From Microvirga pakistanensis (GTDB lineage Bacteria > Pseudomonadota > Alphaproteobacteria > Rhizobiales > Beijerinckiaceae): a stretch of 64,000 nt of DNA. The notes beneath the pieces were generated by a model, which saw only the letters and a program-made list of their open reading frames with translations, did not search any database and was not told the origin of the DNA. The stretch's first letter is position 1; every line of letters starts with the position of its first letter. This document shows positions 39,386 to 47,912 of the stretch, piece by piece. The position numbers were made by a program, and so were the translations under genes. Location: the NCBI RefSeq assembly GCF_004458765.1, contig NZ_SPJX01000187.1:1-64000 (forward strand). Reading direction: 5' to 3'.

Positions 39386-39904
39386 TCAGCCCCCGTTAAG
39401 CTGTAACATGAAGGGCGTGCCCTCCATAGCCTCCGCCCCCCGGCCGATGGCCCGGATGGCGTCCACCATGCGGCCCCCTCGGCCCAGGAGGTCGTCGGCA
39501 AGGGCCACGAAGCGCGCGTTCGGCGTGGCGGACGGAGCGGCCTCGCGCAGGGCGCGGGCGATCGCGACTTCGTCCCGCTCGGGAGCAAGGGCGCAGGCGG
39601 CGATGTAGGCGCCGGCCGTCGAGCGGCTGATGCCCGCCCAGCAATGGAGGAGCAGGGGACTCCCGCGATCCCAGGCGCGCACGAAGGCGAGAAGCTGCTC
39701 CATGTGCTCCGGGCCGGCCAGCACATAGCCTTCCATCGGCTCCAGGATGTCGTTGACGCTGATGACGAGGTGGCGGTCCGGCGCGATCGATGCCGGCCGC
39801 TCGATCGTCGCGCCCCCGCCCATGAGGCTCACCATGTGGCTCGGGCCGATGGTCGCAATGGTCTCGTTCAGGCGGGAGAGCGGGCAGACATGGAGCGTCG
39901 GCAT
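39386..39904 (-). CDS. Tyrosine-phosphatase-like protein
   Basis: A 172-residue protein with the Cys-based phosphatase signature LLLHCWAGISRSTAGAYI (HCxxGxxRS, Cys at about 87). The Asp general acid may be in ISVNDILEP. It begins MPTLHVCPLSRL, which fits alphaproteobacterial relatives. It starts 4 bp after the HD-domain gene, in a row of three minus-strand genes (tag, HD, phosphatase). Confidence 0.88.
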   Translation of the reverse strand: MPTLHVCPLSRLNETIATIGPSHMVSLMGGGATIERPASIAPDRHLVISVNDILEPMEGYVLAGPEHMEQLLAFVRAWDRGSPLLLHCWAGISRSTAGAYIAACALAPERDEVAIARALREAAPSATPNARFVALADDLLGRGGRMVDAIRAIGRGAEAMEGTPFMLQLNGG

Positions 39905-39908
39905 GGGG

Positions 39909-40499
39909 TCAGGCCGTAACGGCGAGAACACGGGCCCGGAAGCGCTCTTCCGCCTCGGACACGGGCCATGGCTCGAGGAGCGCATGGACGCTGCGGGGCA
40001 GGGGTTCCGGCCGCCCGAAGAACTTGATGGCTTCGTCGCGCGCGAAACCGGCGAGCTGCGTCGCCTCGAGATAGGCGGCCTGCCGGTCCGCCTGCTTGAT
40101 GAAGCGCTTCAGGGCCGCGCCGGGTGCGGCGGGCAACCCGAAATGGAGATGGATCGCCCCGAGCAGTCCCGCCTCGATGGTCTTGTAGGCATCGCCGATC
40201 ACCGCCTTGAAAGGCGAGATGATGTCGCCGATCACGTATTCCGGCGCATCGTGCAGGAGGACGGCGAGGCGCGTCGAACGCTGCATGTCCGGATCGAGGT
40301 GATCGGCGATCGCTTCGACGAGCAGACTGTGCTGCGCCACGGAGAAAATGTGGTCGCCGACGGTCTGGCCGTTCCAGCGCGCAACACGCGCGAGGCCGTG
40401 CGCGATGTCGTCGAGCTCCACATCGAGGGGCGAGGGATCGAGCAGGTTGAGGCGGCGGCCCGAGAGCATCCGCTGCCAGACGCGAGGTTCCTTCGCCAT
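39909..40499 (-). CDS. HD-domain phosphohydrolase (YfbR-like)
   Basis: A 196-residue HD-superfamily protein. Likely metal-binding residues are in DHIFSVAQHSLLV and the HD pair in AVLLHDAPEYVIGDIISPFK; a further Asp is in FIKQADRQAAYLEA. This pattern resembles the YfbR 5'-deoxynucleotidase group. It abuts tag directly: its ATG (40499) precedes the tag stop by one base. Confidence 0.88.
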   Translation of the reverse strand: MAKEPRVWQRMLSGRRLNLLDPSPLDVELDDIAHGLARVARWNGQTVGDHIFSVAQHSLLVEAIADHLDPDMQRSTRLAVLLHDAPEYVIGDIISPFKAVIGDAYKTIEAGLLGAIHLHFGLPAAPGAALKRFIKQADRQAAYLEATQLAGFARDEAIKFFGRPEPLPRSVHALLEPWPVSEAEERFRARVLAVTA

Positions 40500-41108
40500 T
40501 CAGCGTTTCTCGGCGAGGGCGGCGCATTCCGCGTGGCGGTAGCAGCCGACGAGATGATCGTTCACCATGCCCACCGCCTGCATGAAGGCATAGACGATGG
40601 TGGGTCCGACGAAATTGAAGCCTTCCGCCTTCAGGGCCTTCGAGATGCGCCGCGACACATCCGTTTCCGCCGGGACGTCGCTGCGGCTCTTCAGGTTGTT
40701 CTGGACCGGCCGGCCGTCGACGTAATTCCACAGAAAGTTCGAGAAGCCGCCGCGTTCCTGAAGGGCAAGCCATGCCCGCGCGCCCGCGATCGTTGCCTCG
40801 ATCTTGGCGCGATTGCGCACGATTCCCTTGTCGAGCATCAGAGCCTCGACATGCGACTGGTCGAAGCGGGCGATCACGGCAGGGTCGAAGCCCGCGAAGG
40901 CCGTGCGGAAACTCTCGCGCTTGCGCAGGATCGTGATCCACGACAACCCGGCCTGGAAGCCGTCGAGAATGAGCTTCTCAAAGAGAGCCCGGTCGTCGAA
41001 CTCGGGCACGCCCCATTCGGTGTCGTGATAGGCGACGTAGAAAGGATCCGTGCCGGGCCACCAGCAGCGGTGCTTGTCGTCGGGGTGCAGGATCAGTCCT
41101 TCGGTCAT
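40500..41108 (-). CDS. tag: DNA-3-methyladenine glycosylase I
   Basis: A 202-residue base-excision repair enzyme. Marks are the zinc-binding ends (CWWPGTDPFYVAYHDTEWGVP near the N-terminus, and MVNDHLVGCYRHAEC at the C-terminus), FEKLILDGFQAGLSWITILRKRESFR and NRAKIEATIAGARA. In family members a Cys/His set from both ends binds zinc, and these residues are present. The ATG at 41108 matches the family start. Confidence 0.95.
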   Translation of the reverse strand: MTEGLILHPDDKHRCWWPGTDPFYVAYHDTEWGVPEFDDRALFEKLILDGFQAGLSWITILRKRESFRTAFAGFDPAVIARFDQSHVEALMLDKGIVRNRAKIEATIAGARAWLALQERGGFSNFLWNYVDGRPVQNNLKSRSDVPAETDVSRRISKALKAEGFNFVGPTIVYAFMQAVGMVNDHLVGCYRHAECAALAEKR

Positions 41109-41215
41109 GGGGCAAGGTGTAGCTGGCTTGATCGGGAACGGAAAGAGCCTTGCGGAGGCTGCGCGGCGAATGGTCGAACAAGATCGATCCACGTCCTGTC
41201 ACGCGCCAATTCCAG

Positions 41216-41269
41216 AAGACGTGGGTGGCCGGGACTGATCCCCGGATCAAGTCCGGGACGGCCATGACG
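41216..41269. repeat. Dispersed palindromic element, family A (half copy)
   Basis: AAGACGTGGGTGGCCGGGA, then ATCCCCGGATCAAGTCCGGGA, then CGGCCATGACG, in the gap upstream of tag. The orientation is reversed relative to the half copies at 2.3 and 3.3 kb. Confidence 0.65.
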
Positions 41270-41307
41270 TGCTGCCGTCGCGGAAAATCCGCTCTCGATC
41301 CTTGCCC

Positions 41308-41973
41308 TCAATCCCACTTCGTAGGAGGAGGGGAGGCAGGAGCACCCTGCGCTTCCACCAGGGCGGCCATCTGCCGGTCGTCGTCGGTTGCGGATTCGCG
41401 CAGGCCCGCCGCGACGCCCCTGCGGTCGGCCTCCGGCCGGTTCTGGCTCACCTTCCACTTGCCTTCGATCCGCGCGATCTCGATCTCGACGCCCACGATG
41501 CCCTTCATCTGCGCGGTGAGGAAATCGGGCGGCGCATCGCCGACGGTCCAGGGCTCCGGCCGGGCCGCTTCGTGGGTCGCTGTGAGGCGCGTCACCTGCG
41601 TCAGGAGCCATGCCGGATCCTCGATGATCCGCATGGGCCCGCGGGCCTGCACGATGGCGTAGTTCCAGGTGGGCACGACCTTGCCGTGCTGGCGCTTGGA
41701 TTCGTACCAGGACGGGGTGATATAGGTTTCCGTGCCCTGAAAGACCACGAGCGCTTCCTGCGCGGGGTCGACATCGCGCCATTGCGGATTGGCGCGGGAG
41801 AGATGCGCGCGCAGGGTGCCCTGCGGCGAGGCCGATTCATCCAGGGTAAAGGGGATGGGATTGGCGACGAGCCCTGTTGTCCCTACCGTCACGAGAAGCC
41901 CGAGCGGATGCGCCCGGATGAGCGCGTGCTGGATGTCCAGGCGGTCTTCGCGAAAGTGCGGCGGCTGATACAT
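41308..41973 (-). CDS. PaiB-family FMN-binding protein / regulator
   Basis: A 221-residue FMN-binding split-barrel protein of the PaiB (negative transcriptional regulator) family. It begins MYQPPHFREDRLDIQHALIRAHPLGLLVT. Other marks are NPIPFTLDE, GTLRAHLSRANPQW, ALVVFQGTETYITPSWYESKRQHGKVVPTWNYAIVQARG and KGIVGVEIEIARIEGKWKVSQNR. Bacillus PaiB affects sporulation and protease genes; the role here is unknown. A perfect inverted repeat overlaps its ribosome site. Confidence 0.9.
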   Translation of the reverse strand: MYQPPHFREDRLDIQHALIRAHPLGLLVTVGTTGLVANPIPFTLDESASPQGTLRAHLSRANPQWRDVDPAQEALVVFQGTETYITPSWYESKRQHGKVVPTWNYAIVQARGPMRIIEDPAWLLTQVTRLTATHEAARPEPWTVGDAPPDFLTAQMKGIVGVEIEIARIEGKWKVSQNRPEADRRGVAAGLRESATDDDRQMAALVEAQGAPASPPPTKWD

Positions 41974-41974
41974 G

Positions 41975-42003
41975 GCATTCCAATCCCAATGCGATTGGAA
42001 TGC
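41975..42003 (-). promoter_or_regulatory. Perfect 11-bp inverted repeat over the paiB ribosome site
   Basis: GCATTCCAATC (41975-41985) and GATTGGAATGC (41993-42003) are exact complements around a 7-bp centre, ending one base before the start codon. It could be an operator for the PaiB-like protein or another factor, or an RNA hairpin hiding the ribosome site. Confidence 0.6.
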
Positions 42004-42072
42004 TAATCGCAAGCCACCGGCCGGGACCAATGAAAATTCACGATCCTGGCCATCACGGCCATCGATGGACGC

Positions 42073-44025
42073 TCAGGAGCCGACCCGCAGGGCGCGCAGC
42101 TTGTCGGCCAGCTCCGTCCAGCGATAGGGTTTGCTGATGAAGGATACTCCTTCCTCGAACCCTTCCGACGGCAGGGCCGACATGGGGTAGCCGGAGGCGA
42201 GCAGAACCTTGATGCCCGGCCGCAGCTCCCGCGCCTTGCGGGAGAGTTCGACGCCGTTCATGCCGTTGGGCATGACCACGTCGCTGAACAGCACATGGAC
42301 GGGCACGTCCTGTTCCAGCACGGCGACCGCCTGCGTGGCGTCGGACGCCGTCAGCACGTCGTAGCCGAGGCTGTCGAAGATCTCCGTCGCCACGTCCAGA
42401 ACCGCGGGCTCGTCCTCGACGATCAGCACGGTTCCGGCCGTGTCTCGGGCCGGCCGGCCGCCGGCTGCGGAATCCTCCTCGCCGGACTCGTGCTGGCCAT
42501 CACCGTGGGCCGGAAGCAGCATGGTGATGGTCGTGCCCTTGCCCAGCTCGCTGTCCACTTCGATATGCCCGCCCGATTGCGTGATGAAGCCATAGACTTG
42601 GCTCAGGCCGAGACCCGTGCCCTTGCCGACCTCCTTCGTGGTGAAGAAGGGCTCGAAGACGCGGCTGACGACATCCTTGGGCATGCCGACGCCCGTGTCC
42701 CGCACAGTCAGGGACACGTAGGAACCTGCTGGAATGTTCAAGGTTGCGGCGCGCTGCTCATTCACGATGGTCTCACCGAGGATGATCGTCAGATCGCCTC
42801 CATCCGGCATCGCGTCACGGGCATTGACGACGAGGTTGAGGAGAGCGGCCTCGAACTGCGCGGCATCCACGTTGATCGTGCTGATGCGGGAGGGAAGGGA
42901 GAGGCTCAGCCTCACCGTCTCGCCACAGGCACGGCGCAGGACGGTCTCGAAGCCCTCGATGAGCGTGTTCGGAACGTGCAGCGCCGGCTGGAGCGGCTGG
43001 CGACGCGAGAAGGCCAGAAGCTGCTGGGTCAGCTTAGCGCCCCTCTCGGCGGCGCGCTGCGCACTCTCGATGAGGCGGGTCTCGCGGGCGCCGGTCACGT
43101 TGCGGGTCAAGAGATCCAGGTTGTTGACGATGATCGTCAGAAGGTTGTTGAAGTCGTGCGCGATGCCGCCGGTCAATTGCCCGACGGTCTCCATCTTCTG
43201 CGACTGGAACAAGGCAGCCTGAGCCTGCGCCAACGCCTCCTGCGCGTTGCGGCGCTCGGTGATGTCGCGGGTGATCTTGGCAAAGCCGATCAGCCTCTTC
43301 TGATCGTTGTAGATCGGATCGATGACGACGCTGGCCCAGAAGCGCGTGCCGTCCTTGCGCACGCGCCAGCCCTCGGCCTCGAACTTGCCTTCGCGCGCCG
43401 CGGTCTCGAGCGCCCGCCGCGGCAGCCCTGTGGCGCGGTCCTCGTCGGTGTAGAAGCGCGAGAAATGCTGGCCTCGGATCTCGTCCTCGGTATAGCCCTT
43501 GATCCGTTGCGCGCCCGGGTTCCAATTCGACACGTGGCCTTGGGGATCGAGCATGTAGATGGCATAATCCGTGACGCCCTGCACCAGCAGGCGGAAGCGC
43601 TCCTCGCTCTCCCGCAATGCGTCCTCGGCCTTGCGGCGCTCGGTGAGGTCGCGGGTGATCTTGGCATAGCCGAGAAGATTGCCTTCGCCGTCCCAGATCG
43701 GATCGACCACCACATGGGCCCAGAAGCGCGTGCCGTCCTTACGCACGCGCCAGCCCTCGGCCTCGAACTTGCCTTCGCGCGCCGCGGTCTCGAGCACGCG
43801 CTGCGGCAGCCCTGTGGCGCGGTCCTCGTCGGTGTAGAAGCGCGAGAAATGCTCTCCGATAATTTCGCTTTCGATATAACCTTTAAAGCGCTGCGCTCCG
43901 GGGTTCCAACTTGCGATAATGCCGTTCGGATCGAGCATATAGATGGCGTAATCCGTGACCGAGTCGACAAGAAGCTGAAAACGTTCCTTGTCCTGCGCCA
44001 TCGGTCGCGCTTGTACAGCAATCAT
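42073..44025 (-). CDS. Hybrid PAS sensor histidine kinase with receiver domain
   Basis: A 650-residue soluble hybrid kinase: PAS/PAC 1 (about 15-135), PAS/PAC 2 (about 143-260), HisKA with the phosphorylated His at about 290 (GGIAHDFNNLL), HATPase with NARDAMPDGG and GKGTGLGLSQVYGF, and a C-terminal receiver with Asp at about 582 (LFSDVVMP). No membrane helix. The two PAS domains are nearly identical, see findings. AAGGG lies 7 nt before the ATG at 44025; an upstream ATG at 44058 is possible. The output is unknown. Confidence 0.93.
   Translation of the reverse strand: MIAVQARPMAQDKERFQLLVDSVTDYAIYMLDPNGIIASWNPGAQRFKGYIESEIIGEHFSRFYTDEDRATGLPQRVLETAAREGKFEAEGWRVRKDGTRFWAHVVVDPIWDGEGNLLGYAKITRDLTERRKAEDALRESEERFRLLVQGVTDYAIYMLDPQGHVSNWNPGAQRIKGYTEDEIRGQHFSRFYTDEDRATGLPRRALETAAREGKFEAEGWRVRKDGTRFWASVVIDPIYNDQKRLIGFAKITRDITERRNAQEALAQAQAALFQSQKMETVGQLTGGIAHDFNNLLTIIVNNLDLLTRNVTGARETRLIESAQRAAERGAKLTQQLLAFSRRQPLQPALHVPNTLIEGFETVLRRACGETVRLSLSLPSRISTINVDAAQFEAALLNLVVNARDAMPDGGDLTIILGETIVNEQRAATLNIPAGSYVSLTVRDTGVGMPKDVVSRVFEPFFTTKEVGKGTGLGLSQVYGFITQSGGHIEVDSELGKGTTITMLLPAHGDGQHESGEEDSAAGGRPARDTAGTVLIVEDEPAVLDVATEIFDSLGYDVLTASDATQAVAVLEQDVPVHVLFSDVVMPNGMNGVELSRKARELRPGIKVLLASGYPMSALPSEGFEEGVSFISKPYRWTELADKLRALRVGS
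43337..43468 (-). repeat. Internal near-identical repeat in the PAS kinase (copy 1)
   Basis: This 132-bp stretch in the second PAS domain matches 43721-43852 in the first with four mismatches that I count, exactly 384 bp (128 codons) away. Confidence 0.85.
43721..43852 (-). repeat. Internal near-identical repeat in the PAS kinase (copy 2)
   Basis: Partner of 43337-43468. It encodes the HFSRFYTDEDRATGLP and KFEAEGWRVRKDGTRFWA segments that both PAS domains share. Confidence 0.85.
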
Positions 44026-44128
44026 TGAGAAACCCTTGGAAAGGCCGTCTTCGCACATGGCTTACGGTACGTAAGAGGCCCGTTCGCGGCTAACGCAGTT
44101 TGATCGATCCGGTTCCCGGAATAGAACC

Positions 44129-45022
44129 CTAGCCCGGCTCTGCTCCCAATGGAGTAACACCTTCTCCTGGGTAAGGAAAGTTCACCCAGCGCGGTTTCGC
44201 CAGGCGAACGGGGATCCCTCCCGCCAGGATGGTCTGTCCGGCCGCCAGGGCGTCGGCGGCGCGATCGAGGCGAATCATCAGGAGGCCCCGCCCGTCGATT
44301 CCGGTGCCGGTCTTGCCGAGCGTCTTGTCGCCTGCCGTCACCTCGACGCCGACATCGGCGGCAAGCCCTCCCTCATAGACGGCGGGCACGATGCGCGTGC
44401 GCGCGGTTCCGCGATGCTGCATGCGGGACACGACCTCCTGGCCCACATAGCAGCCCTTGTCGAAATCGACCCCGTGCAGCTGGTCCATCAGCGCCTCGTG
44501 CGGGAAGGCGTCTCCGAACAGGAAGTCGCGGCCGCCCTCGGGAACGCCGAGAGCGATGCGGTGAGCCTGATAGGCTTCGGCGGGAGCGGTGGCGAACTCC
44601 GCCGCGTCCTCGGCCGCCACGATGGCGCGCCAGCCGAGGTCCGGCAGGCGAGGGTCCTCCGCCACGAGGCCGACCTCGTCGTCCGGCTTCGGTTCGCTCC
44701 AGCCCGCCACAACGGCCATGGCTTCCGACAGGTCGTCGATCGTGACCTTGGACCTGAGCCTATAAAACCCGAGCCGTTTGGCGAGATCGGGAGCGAAGAC
44801 CTTGAAGGTGTCGAGATAATACCCGCCGCCGATCTCCTCGGGGGCCTGGAACACGATGAAATCGAACAGGATCTTGCCCTGGGGCGAAAGCAATGCCCCG
44901 AGGCGCGCGGTGTGCGCGGACACACGGTCCAGATCGCAGGTCACGAGGCCGTCGAGAAAACTCTTGGCGTCCGCGCCCGAAACCCTTACCACGCCACGGT
45001 CGGCTAGATGGACTGACGGCAT
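44129..45022 (-). CDS. ygfZ: Folate-binding Fe-S repair/assembly protein YgfZ
   Basis: A 297-residue protein related to glycine-cleavage T-protein (GcvT). It carries the YgfZ signature KGCYVGQEVVSRMQHRG (about 190-206), with the conserved Cys. Other marks are VRVSGADAKSFLDGLVTCDL and LLSPQGKILFDFIV near the N-terminus. YgfZ helps certain Fe-S enzymes in a tetrahydrofolate-dependent way. It is divergent from the dihydroorotase gene, 75 bp apart. Confidence 0.93.
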   Translation of the reverse strand: MPSVHLADRGVVRVSGADAKSFLDGLVTCDLDRVSAHTARLGALLSPQGKILFDFIVFQAPEEIGGGYYLDTFKVFAPDLAKRLGFYRLRSKVTIDDLSEAMAVVAGWSEPKPDDEVGLVAEDPRLPDLGWRAIVAAEDAAEFATAPAEAYQAHRIALGVPEGGRDFLFGDAFPHEALMDQLHGVDFDKGCYVGQEVVSRMQHRGTARTRIVPAVYEGGLAADVGVEVTAGDKTLGKTGTGIDGRGLLMIRLDRAADALAAGQTILAGGIPVRLAKPRWVNFPYPGEGVTPLGAEPG

Positions 45023-45097
45023 GTCCCGCTCCAGTTGCTCTTCACGATAGCCGTGACATATGCCCCCTTCGCACCAGCCTCAAGGGAAGAGATCGCC

Positions 45098-46432
45098 ATG
45101 CCCCAAACCTTCGACCTGATCCTGAAAGGCGGCATCGTCGTCAATCACGACGGACGCGTCGAGCGCGACATCGGCGTGCGGGCCGGCACCGTCGCGGCGA
45201 TCGGGGATCTTTCGCAGGCGTCCGCAGGGCGGGTGATCGAGTGCCGCGGCCTGCACATCCTGCCCGGGATCATCGACACGCAGGTGCATTTCCGCGAACC
45301 CGGCCTCGACCACAAGGAGGATCTGGAAACGGGCTCGCGCGCGGCCGTGATGGGCGGCGTGACGGCGGTCTTCGAGATGCCCAACACCGACCCGCAGACC
45401 ACGACGCCCGAGACGCTCGCCGACAAGGTGCGGCGCGGCCATCATCGCATGCATTGCGACTTCGCCTTCTGGGTCGGCGGCACGCACGAGAACGCGATGG
45501 ACGTCGCGGAGCTGGAGCGCCTGCCGGGAGCCGCCGGCATCAAGGTGTTCATGGGCTCCTCCACCGGCTCCCTGCTCGTGGAGGACGACGAGGGCATCGC
45601 CGGAATCCTGCGCAACACCCGCCGCCGCGCCGCCTTCCATTCGGAGGACGAGGCGATGCTGCGCGCGCGCAAGGATCTGCGCGTCGAGAACGATCCGCGC
45701 TCGCATCCGGTCTGGCGCTCGGCGGAGGTGGCGCTCGCCTGCACGCAGCGCCTCGTGCGCATCTCCCGGCAGACCGGCGCGCGCATCCACGTGCTCCACG
45801 TCACCACGGCGGAGGAGATGGCGCTCCTGAAGCAGCACAAGGACCTCGTCTCCGTGGAGGTCACGCCCCATCACCTGACGCTGGTGGGCCCGGATGATTA
45901 CGAGCGCCTCGGCACCTACATCCAGATGAACCCGCCCGTGCGCGACGAAGTGCATCGCGCTGCGCTCTGGCAGGGGCTCGACGAGGGCGTCGCCGATATT
46001 CTCGGTTCCGATCACGCGCCGCATACCCGCGAGGAGAAGGACAAGGCCTATCCCAACACGCCTTCCGGCATGACGGGCGTGCAGACGCTCGTGCCGATCA
46101 TGCTCGACCACGTGAATGCGAGCAGGATCACGCTGGAGCGCTTCGTCGACATGACGAGCGCGGGCCCCAAGCGCCTCTTCGGCATCGCCCGGAAAGGGCG
46201 CATCGCGGTGGGCTACGACGCGGATTTCACGGTGGTCGATCTGAAGCGCACCGAAACCATCACCAACGACTGGATCGCCTCCAAGTGCGGCTGGACGCCC
46301 TACGACGGCAGGAAGGTCACCGGCTGGCCCATCGGCACCGTCGTGCGCGGGCACGTGGTGATGTGGGACGGCGGCCTCGAGACGCCGTCGCAGGGCGAGG
46401 TGGTGCGATTCGAGGAGACGCTGCGCCCTTAA
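45098..46432 (+). CDS. pyrC: Dihydroorotase (class I type)
   Basis: A 444-residue amidohydrolase of pyrimidine biosynthesis. Metal and active-site motifs are DTQVHFREPG, the probable carbamylated Lys in AAGIKVFMGSSTG, AFHSEDEAML, IHVLHVTTAEEM, TPHHLTL and LGSDHAPHTREEK. The C-terminal TITNDWIASKCGWTPYDG belongs to the family. A GGGAAGAG ribosome site precedes the ATG at 45098. A dihydropyrimidinase-like activity is a lesser possibility. Confidence 0.92.
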   Translation: MPQTFDLILKGGIVVNHDGRVERDIGVRAGTVAAIGDLSQASAGRVIECRGLHILPGIIDTQVHFREPGLDHKEDLETGSRAAVMGGVTAVFEMPNTDPQTTTPETLADKVRRGHHRMHCDFAFWVGGTHENAMDVAELERLPGAAGIKVFMGSSTGSLLVEDDEGIAGILRNTRRRAAFHSEDEAMLRARKDLRVENDPRSHPVWRSAEVALACTQRLVRISRQTGARIHVLHVTTAEEMALLKQHKDLVSVEVTPHHLTLVGPDDYERLGTYIQMNPPVRDEVHRAALWQGLDEGVADILGSDHAPHTREEKDKAYPNTPSGMTGVQTLVPIMLDHVNASRITLERFVDMTSAGPKRLFGIARKGRIAVGYDADFTVVDLKRTETITNDWIASKCGWTPYDGRKVTGWPIGTVVRGHVVMWDGGLETPSQGEVVRFEETLRP

Positions 46433-46445
46433 GGGCGCAGCGAGG

Positions 46446-46735
46446 TCACGGATGTCCGCTCTTCGAGGGACTTTGCAGCAACGTGAAGTCGCCTTTGATC
46501 AAAGCCTCTTTGGCTCTCGACCAGCCTTGACTTGCCGTTCGTAGGCAGTCGCATCCGTGATGTGATCAAAGCGTGCTGAACACACGAGTGTGACGGGACG
46601 ACGCTTGGCTGGATAGCCTCCGAACAATCCCTGGTTATGCGGACTGATCCGAGTCCCTAGATCATCAGGCCGGCTCGTGCCGACATAGGAGCTGCCGTCC
46701 GCGCATCGCAGAATATAGAACCGGCAGCCGTCCAT
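46446..46735 (-). pseudogene. GIY-YIG nuclease family gene, frameshifted near its 3' end
   Basis: The frame from 46735 reads as a UPF0213/YhbQ-type GIY-YIG protein (RFYILRCADGSSYVGTS, GGYPAKRRPVTLV, ITDATAYERQVK), then diverges (AGREPKRL) and stops at 46499 after 78 residues. Shifting frame near 46523-46528 restores the expected tail, GWSRAKEALIKGDFTLL, ending at 46446. A missing G in the AAGGC run explains it. The open span is one base short of 97 codons. It is either a recent inactivation or a sequencing error. Confidence 0.8.
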
Positions 46736-46758
46736 TTTTCTTGAATGACACAGCACAG

Positions 46759-46862
46759 CCTCATCCTGAGGAGGATTGCGCAGCAATCCGTCTCGAAGGA
46801 TGTTGCCGTGCCCTCTGGATCATCCTTCGAGACGCAGACTTCGTCTGCTCCTCAGGATGAGG
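46759..46862. repeat. Dispersed long inverted repeat, family D
   Basis: CCTCATCCTGAGGAG at the left end faces CTCCTCAGGATGAGG at the right end, and GTCTCGAAGGATG faces CATCCTTCGAGAC inside. The type is very common in Bradyrhizobium- and Methylobacterium-like genomes. It separates the GIY-YIG pseudogene from the next minus-strand gene. Confidence 0.85.
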
Positions 46863-46873
46863 TGGAATTGGTC

Positions 46874-47137
46874 TTAATGCTTCAACGCCCCCGCCATGGA
46901 GAACGCGCCGCTGCGGATCTTGTCCGCAAGGGACGAGGCGTACTCAGCCACGGCGTCCTCGCCGTAGGTGGCGACGAGTTCCGTGAAGGCCGCGAAGAGC
47001 GCGGCCTGGGCCATGCAATCGGCATCGAGCCCGTCGAGCTCGGCCTCGGCGAAGGCCTCGGTCACATAGCTCAAGGCCGCCTGCTTGATGGCGCTGAGTT
47101 CGGGTAGCTCGGTGAGAGGGACGTCGTTGTCGTTCAT
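46874..47137 (-). CDS. Small acidic conserved-type protein
   Basis: An 87-residue acidic, mostly helical protein (LPELSAIKQAALSYVTEAFAEAELDGLDADCMAQAALFAAFTEL). There is no signal or membrane segment. I do not recognise the family with certainty; similar small proteins occur in related genomes. The gap 47138-47333 upstream holds only its promoter region and no gene I can support. Confidence 0.65.
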   Translation of the reverse strand: MNDNDVPLTELPELSAIKQAALSYVTEAFAEAELDGLDADCMAQAALFAAFTELVATYGEDAVAEYASSLADKIRSGAFSMAGALKH

Positions 47138-47333
47138 GAATCCATGCCCCTTTGTGGGGCGGCGCGCGGGTTCGGTTGAATCGACCTTAGATATCGCGCC
47201 GCACCACCGCCAGCATCGCCTTGCAAAGAGGTTAACGCGAGAGGGTTATTTCCGAAAAATGTGGATAAAACCCTTTGCCTGCAACGAATATGCCGGGGCC
47301 CTCTCCAGACGGAGAGGCCGGCGCGGCGTTGGA

Positions 47334-47912
47334 TCAGCCGCCGTAGCGGCCGGTGATGTTGCGGGCGAGCTGCTCGCCTTCCCGGATGAAGCGCACCGAG
47401 GCTTCCTGGGCCGACGGCGTGCAGACGCGGTAGGTGAGGGCATAGGCCTGGTAGCCTTTGTTGTAGGCTCCGGCCAGACGTTCGCGGCGTCCCGGCGTCG
47501 TGCCTTCCGTCTCCAGCAGGACCTGCATGCGCCGGCTCCATTCGTTGGCGTCGGGTGCCGTGCAGAGGGGGCGGAGCATCGCGAGCGCGCCGATGATCTC
47601 GGCCAGTCGCAGTAGCTCCTTCTCGTAAGGAGCGGGCGGCGGCTCGGCCTGGGGGGCGGGCTCGGCCTGCTGCTGGTTCGGCTGGGCCTGGGGCGCCGCT
47701 TGCTGGGGCCGCCGCTGGGGCTGCTGGGGTTGCGGCCGCTGCTGCGGCTGGGGCCGTGGGCGATATTGAGGCTGCGGCGGATAGCCCTGAGGCGGGGCAT
47801 TCGGGGCCGGCGGCGGGCCGAAGAGGCGCTCGAAAAAGCCCTGGGCGAATGCAGGTTGAAGGCCGGCGGGCAGGAGCGTGAGAGCGGTGAGCAGCGCGAC
47901 GGCGCGCCTCAT
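47334..47912 (-). CDS. Exported TIGR02301-family protein
   Basis: A 192-residue secreted protein. A signal peptide (about 1-23, ending AFA) is followed by a Pro/Gln-rich linker (about 30-95), then a helical domain with two cysteines: LLRLAEIIGALAMLRPLC, RERLAGAYNKGYQAYALTYRVCTPSAQEASVRFIREGEQLARNI. This matches the alphaproteobacterial TIGR02301 family, of unknown function. Its start overlaps the Nudix stop by 4 bp. Confidence 0.85.
   Translation of the reverse strand: MRRAVALLTALTLLPAGLQPAFAQGFFERLFGPPPAPNAPPQGYPPQPQYRPRPQPQQRPQPQQPQRRPQQAAPQAQPNQQQAEPAPQAEPPPAPYEKELLRLAEIIGALAMLRPLCTAPDANEWSRRMQVLLETEGTTPGRRERLAGAYNKGYQAYALTYRVCTPSAQEASVRFIREGEQLARNITGRYGG

Noticed and set aside
42295..44028. 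Plus-strand open frame opposite the PAS kinase
   Set aside because: It even repeats internally because the PAS domains on the other strand are duplicated, which shows it is only a shadow.
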